Below, in pieces: positions 11,801-23,444 of a stretch of 64,000 nucleotides of DNA; the stretch's first letter is position 1, and each line of letters starts with the position of its first letter. The position numbers and the translations under genes were made by a program. Location of the stretch: the NCBI RefSeq assembly GCF_026212465.1, contig NC_080063.1:5471201-5535200 (forward strand). The letters are read 5' to 3'. The notes beneath the pieces were generated by a model. The model saw nothing but the letters and a program-made list of their open reading frames with translations, was not told the origin of the DNA and made no database searches. The stretch is from Amaranthus tricolor (taxonomy: Eukaryota > Streptophyta > Magnoliopsida > Caryophyllales > Amaranthaceae).

Positions 11801-13502
11801 TCGTAGGAATAATATAATCCTGGAGTAGATTCCACAACTCTCAATAAATTTCTAAAGTATGCCTCATCTTTTTTCTGCACGACACAAATCGAGTTTTCAA
11901 TCAAGAAAATGCACATGAACCATGGGAAGAAGAAAAAAAAGGAAAGTAACAAGAAAGCAAGACCTTACTTCCTGAGTACCTAATTCCTTTACAGCCTTAT
12001 TACAAGGCAAGTATTTCATAGATTCAACTCGGAAAATAGGGAAACCGTAATATTTGCCCACTTCCTTAGAGGATGTTATTACAAGTATATACATACCTGC
12101 AGAGAAAAATGTGAACAAGAATCAGACAACAAATGTACATAAATTTACAAAAGTTCCTATGATTTATCTGGAAACAAGTTCATGCAACCAAATGTCCCAT
12201 GGATGTTATCAATTGTTTTCTTATTACTGCCTCATTTTCACTTATTCTTTCTAGTGAAGACTCACACCATCATTGTTCCCACACAATAATTAGTAAAATG
12301 CTAAAAAGACAAACACAGGTATACTACATTTCTCTCACTGTCAAATTGATACAACAGCATATACAAAGTGGAAGAAACAGATCTACATACCAGCAACTAA
12401 ACGAATGGTCCCAACTACACCGCATATTTTAGAAGTCTTGACAGGGTTTTCCACAACATCATCACCTGCAAAAATGGGAAGCAAAATCAATTGCCACTCA
12501 GCACACAAACAATTTCATCCGCCTAGAATAACAGAATATATATTTGGATTTCCACAACAGGACCTTCTTACGTAGTATACTGTACTAGGAAAATGGTGCA
12601 GCCATCATAATAGGGTCTTTGAATTAAATACAATCATATGCTTACTAGCTCCGGTTTGGAGGAGTGGGTAAAAGTGCGATCACCAAGGACCTACCTAGCA
12701 AAAGAGCCCAAAACACAGAAAATGTCCCTTTTATTGTCAATAAACTTTCTTATTTGATTGATGTAACCCACACTTATCACATGTTCTTATGACTGAAATG
12801 CATATTTTTCTTTTGTATATGATGGCCTTTTTTTTACATTTAAGTAAGGCGCCTAAAAGTCAAGAAAACCGCATTAGTTCTTACCATGTTTACATACTAA
12901 CTCTGTTGGCTACAATTCACCCTTTGTGAGAGCTTTTTTGGGGGAAGTGTAGCTATTAAATGTACAAGAGTATGGTTAAACACAAACATTACAAATAAAA
13001 TGCCTAAAATGCGCCAGGCATATGGTAATGGAAATGAATGTAGCTCCTTCGTGATTATCCTTATAAAAATTCAAATCACAAACGGAGACCAACTTATATG
13101 GAGCAGCACCCCATTAATAAGTTTCTACCCTTAGCACGAAGTACAACTGATTTCAAATTTGTAGCACAATCTTCTACCATTTTAGGAATTTGAGAAAAAA
13201 AGCATAGAACTTGTGATTGACGATACAGTTTCCAAAAATTGAAAAAATGGGAAACGTAACAGACAAAATTAAGATTATAATTTCCAGTAATGAAAAATAG
13301 AAGAGAAATGATCTTAACTGTGAAGTGGCTGAATATCGCCATTAAAGAAATTTGCGGAGAATCCATGATCAGGAGAAGTAACAGCTCTAATCACAAACTT
13401 ATCCTTGAACTCAAGTAGCTCCATTTCATCAAAAAGACGAAAATTAGTGGCCGACAAAGGAGGAGTCGAAAGAGAAGAAGAAAATTCTTCTTCAATCACC
13501 AT
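2837..13502 (-). CDS. SAC8: SAC8-type Sac-domain phosphoinositide phosphatase (20 exons, 596 aa)
   Basis: Sac1-like lipid phosphatase, predicted to remove phosphate from PI4P at ER/Golgi-type membranes. Exons (minus): 13502-13319, 12465-12391, 12096-11969, 11874-11788, 11637-11587, 9884-9828, 9715-9682, 9524-9444, 9363-9257, 6942-6856, 6777-6700, 5214-5150, 4767-4669, 4564-4465, 4318-4210, 4096-4024, 3941-3848, 3754-3668, 3128-3062, 2964-2837. All phases close in frame to 596 codons, the usual size of the plant SAC6/7/8 group. The catalytic CX5R motif [13 protein letters not shown] places Cys400 and Arg406. The Sac fold is also marked by [16 protein letters not shown] and [13 protein letters not shown]. 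Two hydrophobic C-terminal segments ([12 protein letters not shown].., [13 protein letters not shown]) form the membrane anchor. The C-terminus (..RPRLCGLI) resembles Arabidopsis SAC8 more than SAC6/7. Intron 7 (9525-9681) looks U12-type. Intron 17 has a GC donor (CAG|GCAAGC). The exon 4/5 junction has an equally in-frame alternative (exon 4 from 11783, exon 5 from 11635). Confidence 0.95.
3364..3601. mobile_element. Stowaway-type MITE in SAC8 intron 18
   Basis: A 238-bp insert starts with CTCCCTCCGTTTC and ends with the inverted version (..GAACAGAGGGAG). It is flanked on both sides by TA (3362-3363 and 3602-3603), the target duplication of Tc1/mariner-derived Stowaway MITEs. No coding capacity. 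Confidence 0.85.
8176..8935 (+). mobile_element. Probable 5'-end fragment of a mariner-like element
   Basis: Inside SAC8 intron 9 (6943-9256). A Stowaway/mariner-type terminus (ACTCCCTCCTGTTTAGC) at about 8176 is followed by a pyrimidine-rich leader and a short open frame at 8716-8931 (acidic, ..[16 protein letters not shown]..). No matching right terminus or transposase catalytic region follows, so the element would be truncated. I do not recognise the encoded 71 residues with certainty. The mariner link comes from the terminus and leader only. Confidence 0.35.
9525..9681 (-). other. Probable U12-type (minor spliceosome) intron in SAC8
   Basis: A 157-base intron (minus strand). The exon 7 end, ..GTG CAA GGA A, is followed by ATATCCTTT (9681-9673), the exact consensus of AT-AC class minor-intron donors. 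No GT donor keeps the frame there. A branch site TTTTCTTAAC (9545-9536) is one base from the U12 consensus. Reading-frame continuity (VQG then SFQTAEL) requires exon 8 to start at 9524, which gives terminal bases AA, 12 bases after the branch A. The alternatives AT (exon from 9527) or AG (exon from 9530) also keep frame but sit closer to the branch point. Confidence 0.7.
10102..10378. mobile_element. Degenerate Stowaway-like MITE in SAC8 intron 5
   Basis: Left end CTCCCTGCATACCAAATTAA and the inverse complement of the right end (CCCCCTTCTTCCAAAATTAC) are similar inverted termini bordered by TA. About 277 bp, non-coding. The right boundary is uncertain because a second purine-rich terminus-like stretch occurs near 10425-10432. 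Confidence 0.5.
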
Positions 13503-14847
13503 TTCTGTTTCTTCGATTTAAATCTCAGGGATTGAAGATAATGAACAAGTTTTCTCTGATTTAGAAGGTGGAAACCCTATAAAGTAGAAACTACGAGAAT
13601 AACAATTGAGAAATGATGATGCCGAATAAGAAAGTTAATGGCGATTTAATGGATGTGAAAAATGGATAAGTCAGAAGATTTTCAATTCAGGTTGCACAGC
13701 TTTACGAAGACACAATTTTATCTGTCACGGAATTGTCTGTTACAACTTACAGTTTACAGAAATACAAAGTAATTGTCTTTTTTTTTTCAAGAAACCAACT
13801 TACAATGTCAAAAGGTTCTACTTCTACACAGAGAAGCACCAACAATCATAACGGTTTACTTTTATATGTGCAACTGTTAATAATATTAGCGATTTTACGA
13901 TTATGTTAATTTTACAATACGAATTATTTCAGGTAAGTTCGTACTTAAGTTCAGTTAATTGAGTCAATTTTAGACAATTATAGGTAAAATGCTATAACAA
14001 CATTTATTAATCAATTTGAATGAGTATAAATGTATAATGGGCTATGGATTTTAGTTTCAAATATCTTATATTCAGTAGGCAAATATAAATTACTATTTTT
14101 CTCCTAGTTTTCAACAAATAAATTTTTGGCCAATTCAAATTAACATAAATTATTCGACAATTAAACATAAATTGACAAACTAATGTGGACATTACTAATT
14201 GCAAAAATTTTGATTATTCGACACTGAATTTATTATTGACTTTGACTCTAACTTTTTAAACTCACTTGTTATAATATCTAGATTTGCTAGTATATAGTTC
14301 CTTGATCCCATGAACTTTGATTCCTCATTGGCAGTGGGTGGGGAATTAAGAAAAATAGATAAATTGGTATTTTATGTAAAAATGGGAGAATTATGTAAAT
14401 GAGATGAAAAAGTTAAATGTGTAAATGAAAATAATAGTGTGAATCATGATAAAAAATAAAAATTGAACAAATTTTATAAAATAAACTAAAAAAGAAAGTA
14501 AGACAAATTTCATGTACCATTCAAATTATTAAGTTTACCTTTCGTAGATTTTCCTCTTAAAAAATTAGATTTTCAATTAATGGGGTTTTAGGGGCATCCG
14601 AGCTGTAAGCCTGTCCTTGCCAACATTCCACTGTACAGCTCAAATAATCTGGATTCAAGAGTTATGTAATTGTAGTCAAATGATTAACTAACAATAAGGA
14701 GTACATTTGAATTTTGAACCATCAAAATTTAGGTGTCAAAAATTTCAAGCTCACCAATTTTGGTTCATTATGCCATCTTTATACTCATTCTATAACCACA
14801 AATCAGTATTATAGTTCAGCACATTGTTTTACAAGGAAAATAATCAC
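13503..14847. other. Intergenic between SAC8 and GRXS16 (head-to-tail)
   Basis: Contains the presumed promoter and 5' UTR of the minus-strand SAC8 gene (just above 13502) and the 3' UTR of GRXS16 (just below 14848). The remainder is AT-rich and I see no gene or recognisable transposon in it. Confidence 0.6.
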
Positions 14848-17800
14848 TCATTTCAATAAACTAGTAAGTTCACCCTTCTCATACATGGAGGTTAAGATGT
14901 CACATCCTCCGATTAGTTCACCGTTGACGAAAACCTGGGGAAATGTCGGCCAGTTACTGTAGCTCTTCAGGGTCTCTCGTAATCCGGAGTTATACTCCTC
15001 ATCCAGCACATCCACGCTTTCATAATCCACTCCTTGGCTGTCAAGGATCCCGACTACCCTTTGTGAGAACCCGCATGAAGGGGCGTTTCGAGATCCCTTG
15101 ATGAAAGCAACAACTTTATTTTCTTTAACCAGTCTATCAATAAGCTGTTCTAGCGGAACTGTCAGCTGCATATGGCGTCCTGGAGTTAGACGGAGATCAG
15201 CCTTCTTCTGAGGTGGTGGACGAAACCATGTCGTGTTCCCTGTCTCATTTCCTGGTGGAACCTTTCCTGTGCCTTTAATGTGTTCTTCCATCCATGATTT
15301 CCATGCTTGGGTCAGGGAATCTCTGGTAGGATCATCAATAACTCCAACCTACATGAAGTACAGGTTTATGAATGAGAAAATAATACCAATCAATCTCTTT
15401 TGATATGAAGCAATCACGGAAAAGAGAGCACAAGCACAAAAACATATGACTTTTCCGATTACAACATGAGTTTGTAGATCTCATGCACACACATAAACTC
15501 GTACTATGTGAATTGTATGTACAATGAGCTGAGATTCAGATTTAACATTTCTACTTTTACTGTCTCCAACTGTTCACTAGCTTTCTACTGCTGTACATTG
15601 CCAATAGCTATAATAAATTTGAACAGACCTTGCTTTCTAAAATAACCCTTATTACCAATTGGGGACAAGCTTGTTTCTTGAGCTTTATTTACATTATCAC
15701 ATTAATGACTACTGCAAGGTTTATATCAAACACCTATAAGCCGTTCATATAAGAGTTGAACACTTGAACATACAATTCCTGGACACCATTGCTTGAGTTG
15801 AATAATCCTCAAAACAAATATTTTCCGCAAAGCACGTACAACTAAATGAGTAATTTTAGGATGGTGCAAGACGCCAGAAGCACTTCAGTTTAGTGTGATA
15901 AGAGAAGCTTCTGTTCGTGGTAGCGATCGCATCGCGACTATATCATAAAGCTTTTTGAGGTTGCCGCAGTATAGGCAGAGTAATAGCGAAGCCATCCACA
16001 GACCATGAAATAGCTTGATACCATTACCGCAACCACAAATGAATTCAAGAAGTTGCACTATATTGTGCAATGATAAAATTTTGGCCATTAGTTTTTGATT
16101 CCTTTTTTTCAATGAGAATTTTAAATATTCAACTTCAGTTATCTTGCATTAATCATGACGACTACTTTTGGCCCAGTGAAATGAAGTCGCAAATTCCCCA
16201 CATTAAGCAAGTTGTAAGCTAGAAAAATTTTTTTGGATGGAGATATGAAACTAGCTACACTGATCAATAAAAGTATGTATTATGCCCCTAGAGAAAATTG
16301 ATATGTATGAAGAGAATTGATTCTTTGTAAGGATTTGAAGAATGACAGAGCAAACTCAATATTACGGTAGTGATGATACAAAGCTTGAAGGAAGTCATGA
16401 GTGAAAAAAGCACTCAAATGCACAGCAAAGTAGCATACATTCCAAACTGTCGTGAGTTAGTTTGTTTCAAATAGCAAGTACAATCAAGCTTCAAGCATGA
16501 TGCACCATCAGCATAGTACATACTACATACATATGCAACAATGGATGAGTTCAGAGTGGGAATTTTGGTTTTTTTAAATTTTTTTATTACAAGGTAGGCT
16601 GAGGGTAGGGGAATTCTGGGTGAGAATCGAATTTACGACCTTATTTAGAGAATGTGGTACTTGCTCCAACTGAGACAAAACTCGAATGTGTTAACAATGA
16701 CCTATGTATCCAATTAACAAAGTTAAAATGGAGTTCAAACTTTTGTAGAAGATTAGTTGGGATTCTGCAATTGCATTTCTTTTTGTTGTGAATATAGAAA
16801 CACAATGCAAGAATAGAAGATGAAAGAGCAAGACAAAAACCGAGAAAAAAGCGCACATAAGTAAACCTTGCAAGAACAAGCAAGAACAAACACACAAGTT
16901 TAATGGTACCTTACCTCCCCCACAAAAATATTTTGTGATTTCTTGATTGGAATTCGAAGATTACAAAGAAGAAATTACTCTCTAAGCTCATTGGTCTTAA
17001 AATACTACAATGGAGTCTCTCACAAAGATACAAGAAAAATCTCTCAAAACAAGTTCAACAACTCTAGCTTACTTGCACTCTTTACACTTGTTCTGAACTT
17101 CTATAGACCTTTTCATAGACTTTACAAAATCATACAAGCAATCCTAGAAATCTCCAAAAAGATCACGTGTGACTACAACGAAAGAGATGTTTTTGACCTA
17201 CTTTGTTCGAACGAGCGCACCACTTGCCCATTCCAGCAAAGTAGGCTCGAAGTTCTAGGTGGCATTGCCCAAGTACTCGTTCAAGCAACCCCCCCTCCGC
17301 TCCTCTTGTTTGGATTCTTTGAAGCATTCTTCCCTAGCAAATCAATACATCATGCGGTCATGCCCATTGTTTCTTTCACTTCCTTCATCAAGGCAAGCTA
17401 AAGATTGGCACCTTTTTTTGAATCAGTGTAGGAGAAAAGAAATGGAAGAGAAAGGGAAAGGAAAGGAAGGGGAAAAAACAATAAGGAAAGTTTCCCTTAT
17501 TTGTTCAAGAGGGAAGGGAAGAAAGAGGAAGAAAAAACTCATGTTCCTTTCAATTTTTTCCTTTAGGAGAGATTTGTCCATCAACAAAATTAAGAAACTA
17601 AATCTCTTCAAATCCCTTACTTCATAATCGTTCGCCTTCAAATTTGTTTTCTAAACAAAGGAAAATAAATTCCACCAACTCCCTCTCTTTACTTTCCCTC
17701 CAATTAGCTCGATCCAATATACAACGTAAGTGATCGAACTCATCACCACATGTGGGTGATTTGGTTCTTCCAACAACAAATTCCCACTCAAGAACAATTC

Positions 17801-19943
17801 TACCCCATTCATCAAATGTCACCTTCCTTGATGACTCAACTAAATTCTCATTAACATTGTGGTCGAAGCAACTACCATCAACTTGTAGCATATACAAGTT
17901 ACTCTTACTTCTCCTTCCCTTTATAAACCGTTGAGCACCATGCTCTAAAATAACTTTTAAGGACTCTCCACAAGCCTTGAAAGAAAATCCAGTAGCATAT
18001 ACAAATTACTATGATAAAATTATTTTTAAAGTTAACAAATTACATTGCGATGTCCGCGAAATGAATCATAACAACGTGAGGTGTAGCGTGTGCAACATCG
18101 CGATCGTTAAAGCAATCTTGATGATATTTTTTTTCCTATGGTTCATACAATCCAACCTCAAGCGAAGTTTTTTAGAGAGTTTAAATCATACACCGCTTGA
18201 AGCTTCTGTAACAACTTATCGGGATTGGTCTCCTTAAAGTAATTGTACTTCACCTTTGGGGAAATGGCAAGCCATGTAGTATTCATCACCTTCTTCTTAA
18301 TGAAGGCCACTTACGCTTCTCAGATTGGCACACAAGTGATTGAAATCATCAGCCCATGTGGGTGATATGGTTCTTGCAACAGCACTTCTTTTTGTTTTTG
18401 AACTCCCAAATTTATTTACGACTTAACGTATTTCTAATCCTTGTATAACTACTACATGAGCTTTACTCACATTAAATGGTACTCGAGTATTATCTAAAAT
18501 CCATATGACTCAAACTTAATCAATATTGGGTCTTTATCGCCCTCTTTTTTAAGTCTACCAAGCTCCAACTTTTTATGTTTCTTACCTCCCAAATCATGTT
18601 AAATGATTTCCTTTTATCTTTTTCTCAATATTTACAACTCTTAAATCTTGAGATGCTCACTCATTCATCGAAGTATTCGCATTTTCACCACTACCATCTT
18701 TCTACTATGAACATTTCTAAAAGCCCAACATTTTGTTCCATATGGTAGCGTTGTCTCATGATTGTTCGATAAAACTTTCCCTTTTAACTTAAAGGGTACA
18801 CCTCAATCACAAGATATTCCATTATCCTGCTCTCCATTTTTGACACCCTACTTAATTCTATGGTCACATCTTGTTCGACATTTCCACTACTCTAAAGTAT
18901 GAACTCAAAGTACTTGAAGCATTTACTTCAAGCGAATTCTTTCATTCGAGTTATCAAAGCTAAAATTAGATGTTATTGTAACACACAAACATGTGTCAAA
19001 GAAGGCACTTTTGATTTGGTATAATCAACAAAAAATAAAATAAAACTATGAATGCAGAGCTAAAAAATATTATTTCATTTCTTCAATCTATCCAAATCCT
19101 CCCCTTTAATCCTATTCCTAAGAATTGTTACACAATCCATAATTTAAACTATTAGCGACACTTTTAACAAACAACATTACCAGACAAATGGAATCAACAC
19201 CTTCAATACATCTGGTGCATTATTCACCTATTTTTCTCAATTAAACCACTAAAGCTAGAACTAGAAAAAAATAAATAAATAAATAACACAAGTTTCTATG
19301 ATTTCAGCATCATAAACCTTGATCCAAATTTTATAGTACTAATTAAATATATTTTTGAAGTTTATCTATACACTTTCACATACCTTAAAAGTTTTAATAT
19401 TTCAATATATATTTATATTGTTATCAAAGGTCCTGCGTAAGTAAAGGTCATATAAAATTCGCCCAATAGGTCACTAAAATCTCAGAAACAAGAAACCAAC
19501 ATTTATCCAAAACAATACAAAAAGGTAGAAACCTTAATCGAGGAACATAATTCCGGCACTTTCTTGAGGTGAGAATCAACACTGGCGGCGACATTCTTAG
19601 ACAATCCAATAAACTGAAGCTCGCCATCGGAATCATAGACCGCATAGACACCGGCATCAGAAGTCAAGTCTCCACCATTGGCCGGCGACAAGGATATTGA
19701 ATCTAGTTCTGAGAGTTTCTTGAGAGCTGAAACAACAGAGAGAAAACGAGGTTTAAGCTTGGGGATGGTTGCGATAGTAGTAGTTGTGTGTTTTAGAGAG
19801 AGAAAGTTGTGGGTTGTGAAGGAAGATGGAGTTGAAGGAGAGAGGAGAGACACGGTTGGAGATGGAAGACGTTGAAAAGAATTAGAAGAGGTTATATGAA
19901 GTGATGGAGAGAGTTTAGGAGATATTGAGTTCATTGTCGCCAT
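14848..19943 (-). CDS. GRXS16: Chloroplast monothiol glutaredoxin with N-terminal GIY-YIG-like domain (2 exons, 303 aa)
   Basis: Class II (CGFS) glutaredoxin of plastids, a family that binds or delivers [2Fe-2S] clusters and acts in redox control. Exon 1 is 19943-19533 and exon 2 is 15348-14848, joined in phase 0, giving 303 aa (Arabidopsis GRXS16 is about 293). Residues 1 to about 75 are Ser/Thr-rich and lack acidic residues, as in a chloroplast transit peptide. Residues about 100-155 contain [20 protein letters not shown], the GIY-YIG-like module diagnostic of GRXS16. The glutaredoxin domain carries [12 protein letters not shown] with the active Cys at 229, plus the glutathione-site blocks [20 protein letters not shown] chose the ATG at 19943 (MATMNSIS..) because it gives a typical transit peptide. 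An in-frame ATG at 19982 would prepend 13 hydrophobic residues. The single 4.2-kb intron holds a LINE relic and an unassigned duplicated fragment. Confidence 0.95.
17622..18400 (-). pseudogene. Unrecognised antisense coding-like fragment, present in two diverged copies
   Basis: In the GRXS16 intron. The minus strand from about 17990 to 17622 stays open and reads like protein (..[15 protein letters not shown].., ..[16 protein letters not shown].., ..[15 protein letters not shown]..). A second diverged piece at about 18395-18240 encodes [20 protein letters not shown], aligning with the end of the first. I do not know the family. The copies are interrupted and have no start codon or splice context, so a decayed transposon or captured-gene fragment is likeliest. 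Confidence 0.35.
18400..18965 (-). mobile_element. Antisense non-LTR retrotransposon (LINE) relic
   Basis: Read in reverse, the order of segments follows the C-terminal part of plant LINE reverse transcriptase genes: a Tyr-Gly-x-x-Cys-Trp-like stretch near 18745 and upstream segments resembling the region that encodes assembly with substrate loops. All frames are broken. It lies in the GRXS16 intron, oriented along the host gene (minus). Identification is by nucleotide-level resemblance only. Confidence 0.45.
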
Positions 19944-20512
19944 TTTTGAAGATAGATAGAGAATGAGAAATGGAAGGGGCAAAGCTCTCGTAAGTTTGGG
20001 GTTGTATTGGGGTGCTAATGTGCTAAACCTTGGTGATTACTCGTAGCCTTGTGGGTCCTAACCAAATATCATCGGTTAGATAGAGATGTTCACTCCGTAT
20101 TCGGATTAAATGTTTCAGATCGGTTTCAAATCGAATTTTGTTTTCATATTAATTTTTACATTATTTTAAATTCATTTTGAAATTAGGTCAAGTCAGATCT
20201 AGTTATAAGAGCAGGTAAATATCGGATTATCGGGTTTGTTTTGAACACTTCTTGAGAGACTATGAAATTAAAAGGTTGTACAATTACGCCTGAAATTCAT
20301 CTATTCCACTCAATTTGCATCTATTTCATTTCGCTAAAACAATATGAGTGGGTACAATTGGGCCGATCCATAAGCCAAAAATTTGAAAATAAAATTAGCC
20401 TAAAATGCAGAATTTTAAAAATATAAATTTATTTTTGACCTTAAATAGCCCAATTAATACAATTCAATTAATACAATTTAAAAAGAAAATGAGAATATAG
20501 GCTTCATGTTTT

Positions 20513-21122
20513 GAGGTTGTCTCTTTGAGAGACGAACTCTCACAAGAGTAGTTGTTCTGACATTAAAGTAATAAAATTTCAACTTAAGTAAACCCTAAAA
20601 TATATCAATTAGAATAAAAAATTTCAATTTTGACTTGAAAGTGATCAATTTTGACATTAAAGTGTTTGAATTCTACTTAAAAGTTTATGACCTTAAACGG
20701 GTCAATTATTTTAAAGTTTTTGATTTCGACGTTAAAGTGATCAATTCAGACCTTAAAGTAATTAATTACTTTTAAAAGGAGTAAATAAAGAAAATCGATT
20801 TTGAGCTAAAATTGATCAATTTCGACATTAAAGTGATAAATTTCCACTTACAAGTTAATTAACTTAAATGGATCAATTATTTTAAAGTTTTCAATTTTGA
20901 CATTAAAGTAATCATTTTACACATCAAAGTGATCATCACTTATATATATATGAAGTGATCAATTAAATGATCGATTATAACTAATAAAAGAAATCAATTT
21001 TAACCTTAAAGGTATCAACTATAACTTTAAATTGTTCAATTACTGAGCATATATTGGAAAAAACTATAATTAAGTTGATTGTGCTATTAGTCTCAATATG
21101 AGACAGTCGCTCTCAAGACCTG
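20513..21122. repeat. Element with degenerate internal tandem repeat and GAGAC-type ends
   Basis: The ends are loosely inverted (GGTTGTCTCTTTGAGAGACG on the left; GAGACAGTCGCTCTCAAGACC on the right). Inside, a degenerate unit of about 25-40 bases built on GATCAATTTTGACATTAAAG recurs at least eight times. A similar pattern, with TGAGAGCATCTCATCATGAG and AAGTGATCACCCTAAG, is seen at about 62030-62250. This suggests a non-coding MITE-like family, unclassified. Confidence 0.5.
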
Positions 21123-21299
21123 TTATTTTCATTTTGAGTTATTCCACTTCTTATATATGGGCTTTTTGCACCTAGGAAATCTTTCTAGGAGGTCACACAT
21201 CCTAAGATTGCTCCCCACCAAGCACGCTTAACTATGGAGTTCTTAGCAAATGACTCCTTAGAAAAGAAGATATGCCTTGTTGATATAAGTAATCTATCA

Positions 21300-21380
21300 A
21301 TCCTTTTTTCAAGCTAAATTTGGGATATCACATGACCCTGTTTTTATGCGGGATATTGGGTTGATGACCATGACCTTACC
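21300..21380 (+). repeat. Retroposon-tail relic (GGGATATTGGGTTGATGATG family)
   Basis: The segment ending ..CGGGATATTGGGTTGATGAC matches similar tails near 23060-23140, 61370-61462 and 62640-62840. All carry a GCGGGATA(C/T)..-like core followed by GATGATGATaatg. Probably the 3' end of a LINE or SINE family. Confidence 0.4.
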
Positions 21381-21580
21381 ACATTCGTTTAATTTCAACC
21401 ACACATTTAACCTTTCTTTTGACATTGTTTACACATTTAATTCTCTCTTTATTTAATAATATATTATATTTTCACAATTTTTCGTACTTTCTTTAAAAAT
21501 CAAGTTCTTATTCTTTGATTTATTTCTATTGGAAGAAAGGGACGCATATAAGTCTGGTTGCAATAAATTCATTTATACTA

Positions 21581-21805
21581 TGTTTGAAAATGATGACTTC
21601 ATTTAAAATATAAATTTGACTCAAATTTAGTTTAGTGTTTGGCTAATATAAAATTCAAATTTAGATTTGAGTTAAATCCACTATTGTTAAAAAAGTAATT
21701 AAAGGTAAAAATTTGAGAATAATTTCCTAAACTTTGTCACTCTAAATTTTTCATTAATAATTTTATTATTAAAATCTACAATTTAAAATAAAATACTAGA
21801 CAATT
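21581..21805. mobile_element. MITE-like unit (TTTGAAAATGATGACTTCAT family)
   Basis: A segment beginning TGTTTGAAAATGATGACTTC and ending with an inverted AT-rich counterpart (TACAATTTAAAATAAAAT) shares its terminal layout and internal CTCAAATTTAG.. stretch with the copy at 42351-42575. Non-coding. Target duplication not resolved. Confidence 0.4.
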
Positions 21806-22555
21806 AAGATATCAAGCTTATGGATGTAATAAATACGCTTCTCTTTTATTTTATTGTGTCAAAACATATAAAAAAAACTAATATGCTACATTTTATGCCT
21901 CCACTATTGATTTCTTTGCAATTAATTTGTTGCTAGTGTTGAATTATCTTTGAGTAACAATATGAACTTTTTTGATTTGAGGTATACGTAGGATATCTTA
22001 AGGTGTTTATTAAATATTTATTATCTTTTTTTTTCCAATAGTTTTTCTCTCCGATTTTAATTGTTGTATCCATATTCACAACACATTTATTAATAGTCTA
22101 AGAGAACGAACCATAACCTCTTAAAACATTTAATTTCCCAAAACAAAAAAAATAAGAAATGATAAATGAGATTATTCTTCCCAAAAAAGAAAAAGACAAA
22201 AAGAAAAACTCCTAACTCACCTACAAATACCAACCAATGCACCACAATGATAGAGTAAATTACATTGGATTTAGAAGTGTTCATTCAGATAATTAGGTTG
22301 ATTTCGAATTATATGTTTCGGATCAATTTGAAATCGAATTTTGCGTTTATATTGTTTTTACGTAAGTATAAATCATTTTTACGTAAATATAAATCATTTT
22401 TAAAATCAGATCAAATCAAATTTAATTATAAAATCGGATTAATTTCGAATCATGAAATCTTCTTTGAAACCTCTATTCCCACTGTATTATTAACCTTCCA
22501 CTAGCTACATGGAGAAAACGTGAGACACCCAACTCACTTCTTAATAAAACAAATA

Positions 22556-22564
22556 ATAATAAAA

Positions 22565-22600
<36 letters not shown>

Positions 22601-22714
22601 CAACCTTCATGTTTAATTCTCCCTTTATTAATACAATATAATCACTGTAGATTCACCACTTATTAATACATGATCAGTGTAGATTCACCCTTTATTGATA
22701 TATAATCACTGTAG
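22556..22714. repeat. (AATA)n microsatellite plus 3-copy short tandem repeat
   Basis: A run of AAAT units (about 22558-22600) is followed at 22621-22714 by three imperfect copies of a 33-35 base unit with core TTATTAATACA..ATCA(C/G)TGTAG. It lies about 730 bases upstream of the TBL start codon. No function can be assigned. Confidence 0.7.
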
Positions 22715-23059
22715 CAATGATATTATTTTATTACTTAAATGCTATTAAATACTCTATATATAGTGAGATTTATAAATCAAATATTCACAACCTTATCCTT
22801 GTTATTGATAATAAAGTATTGTTTTCAATTGATCATTGGTAAAAAATTAACAATCATTATTGACAATTTCACATAAATAAGAAGTACAAACGATATAAAT
22901 GAATCATTTTACTATGATTCATTATAATCCGATATCAAATACTATAAATCTTTAATCCCATTAAAATAAGATACAAACCCTCAATAATGACTATATATAC
23001 TTAATGTTCTTACTTTTTAGGGTAAAATTAACCATAGCATTCTTTTTAAAGGGAGTATA

Positions 23060-23140
23060 TGGAGATGAATTGTCGGTCACTTTTCTCATCCAAACCCTAT
23101 TTTCAAGCGGAATATTGAGTTGATGATAATGAATAAGTAT
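23060..23140 (+). repeat. Retroposon-tail relic, second copy
   Basis: Contains CCAAACCCTATTTTCAAGCG followed by GAATATTGAGTTGATGATAA, aligning with the tails at 21300-21380 and 62640-62840 (CCAAACTCTGCTCATAG.. GCGGGATACAC.. GATGATGATAATGA). Confidence 0.4.
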
Positions 23141-23250
23141 TTTATTTTATTAAATATCCTAAAAATATAAATAAATAAAGGGTTTTGAAGAAGGGTGAAA
23201 AACCTACCCCAACCATTTCAATTCCTTTAGCTTTACATTTACTCAACAAC

Positions 23251-23260
23251 CTATAAAATA
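23251..23260 (+). promoter_or_regulatory. Candidate TATA box of TBL
   Basis: CTATAAAATA lies 185-195 bases upstream of the TBL start codon in otherwise pyrimidine/A-rich leader DNA. Position is plausible for a plant core promoter. Not otherwise supported. Confidence 0.3.
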
Positions 23261-23444
23261 ATTTAATCATCTACCACTTTTTTGTATGTGTCTTCATCAT
23301 TCTCTTTATTTTCAACAACTAACAATTTATTAATTAACCCCCCAACTCATCAATTGTTTTCTTCATGTTCTCCTTATATCTTCACTAATAATCTCAATAT
23401 TAATCAACTAGCTTATTATTAATTACTTCCTTAATTTCATCAAA

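Larger units (their letters stand above)
19944..23444. other. Divergent intergenic region GRXS16 / TBL
   Basis: Shared upstream region of two divergently transcribed genes. It contains the repeat-rich element at 20513-21122, a MITE-like unit at 21581-21805, two retroposon-tail relics (about 21300-21380 and 23060-23140), an (AATA)n tract and a short tandem repeat just upstream of TBL. No gene is visible. Confidence 0.6.

Noticed and set aside
14848..15291. Glutaredoxin gene starting at the internal Met at 15291 as a single-exon gene
   Set aside because: Coding similarity continues upstream to a clean acceptor at 15348 and joins the exon at 19943-19533, restoring the full GRXS16 with transit peptide and GIY-YIG-like domain.
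16943..17627. Two overlapping plus-strand frames of 152 and 122 codons in the GRXS16 intron
   Set aside because: Low-complexity, no recognisable domain, inconsistent frames and no supporting splice sites.
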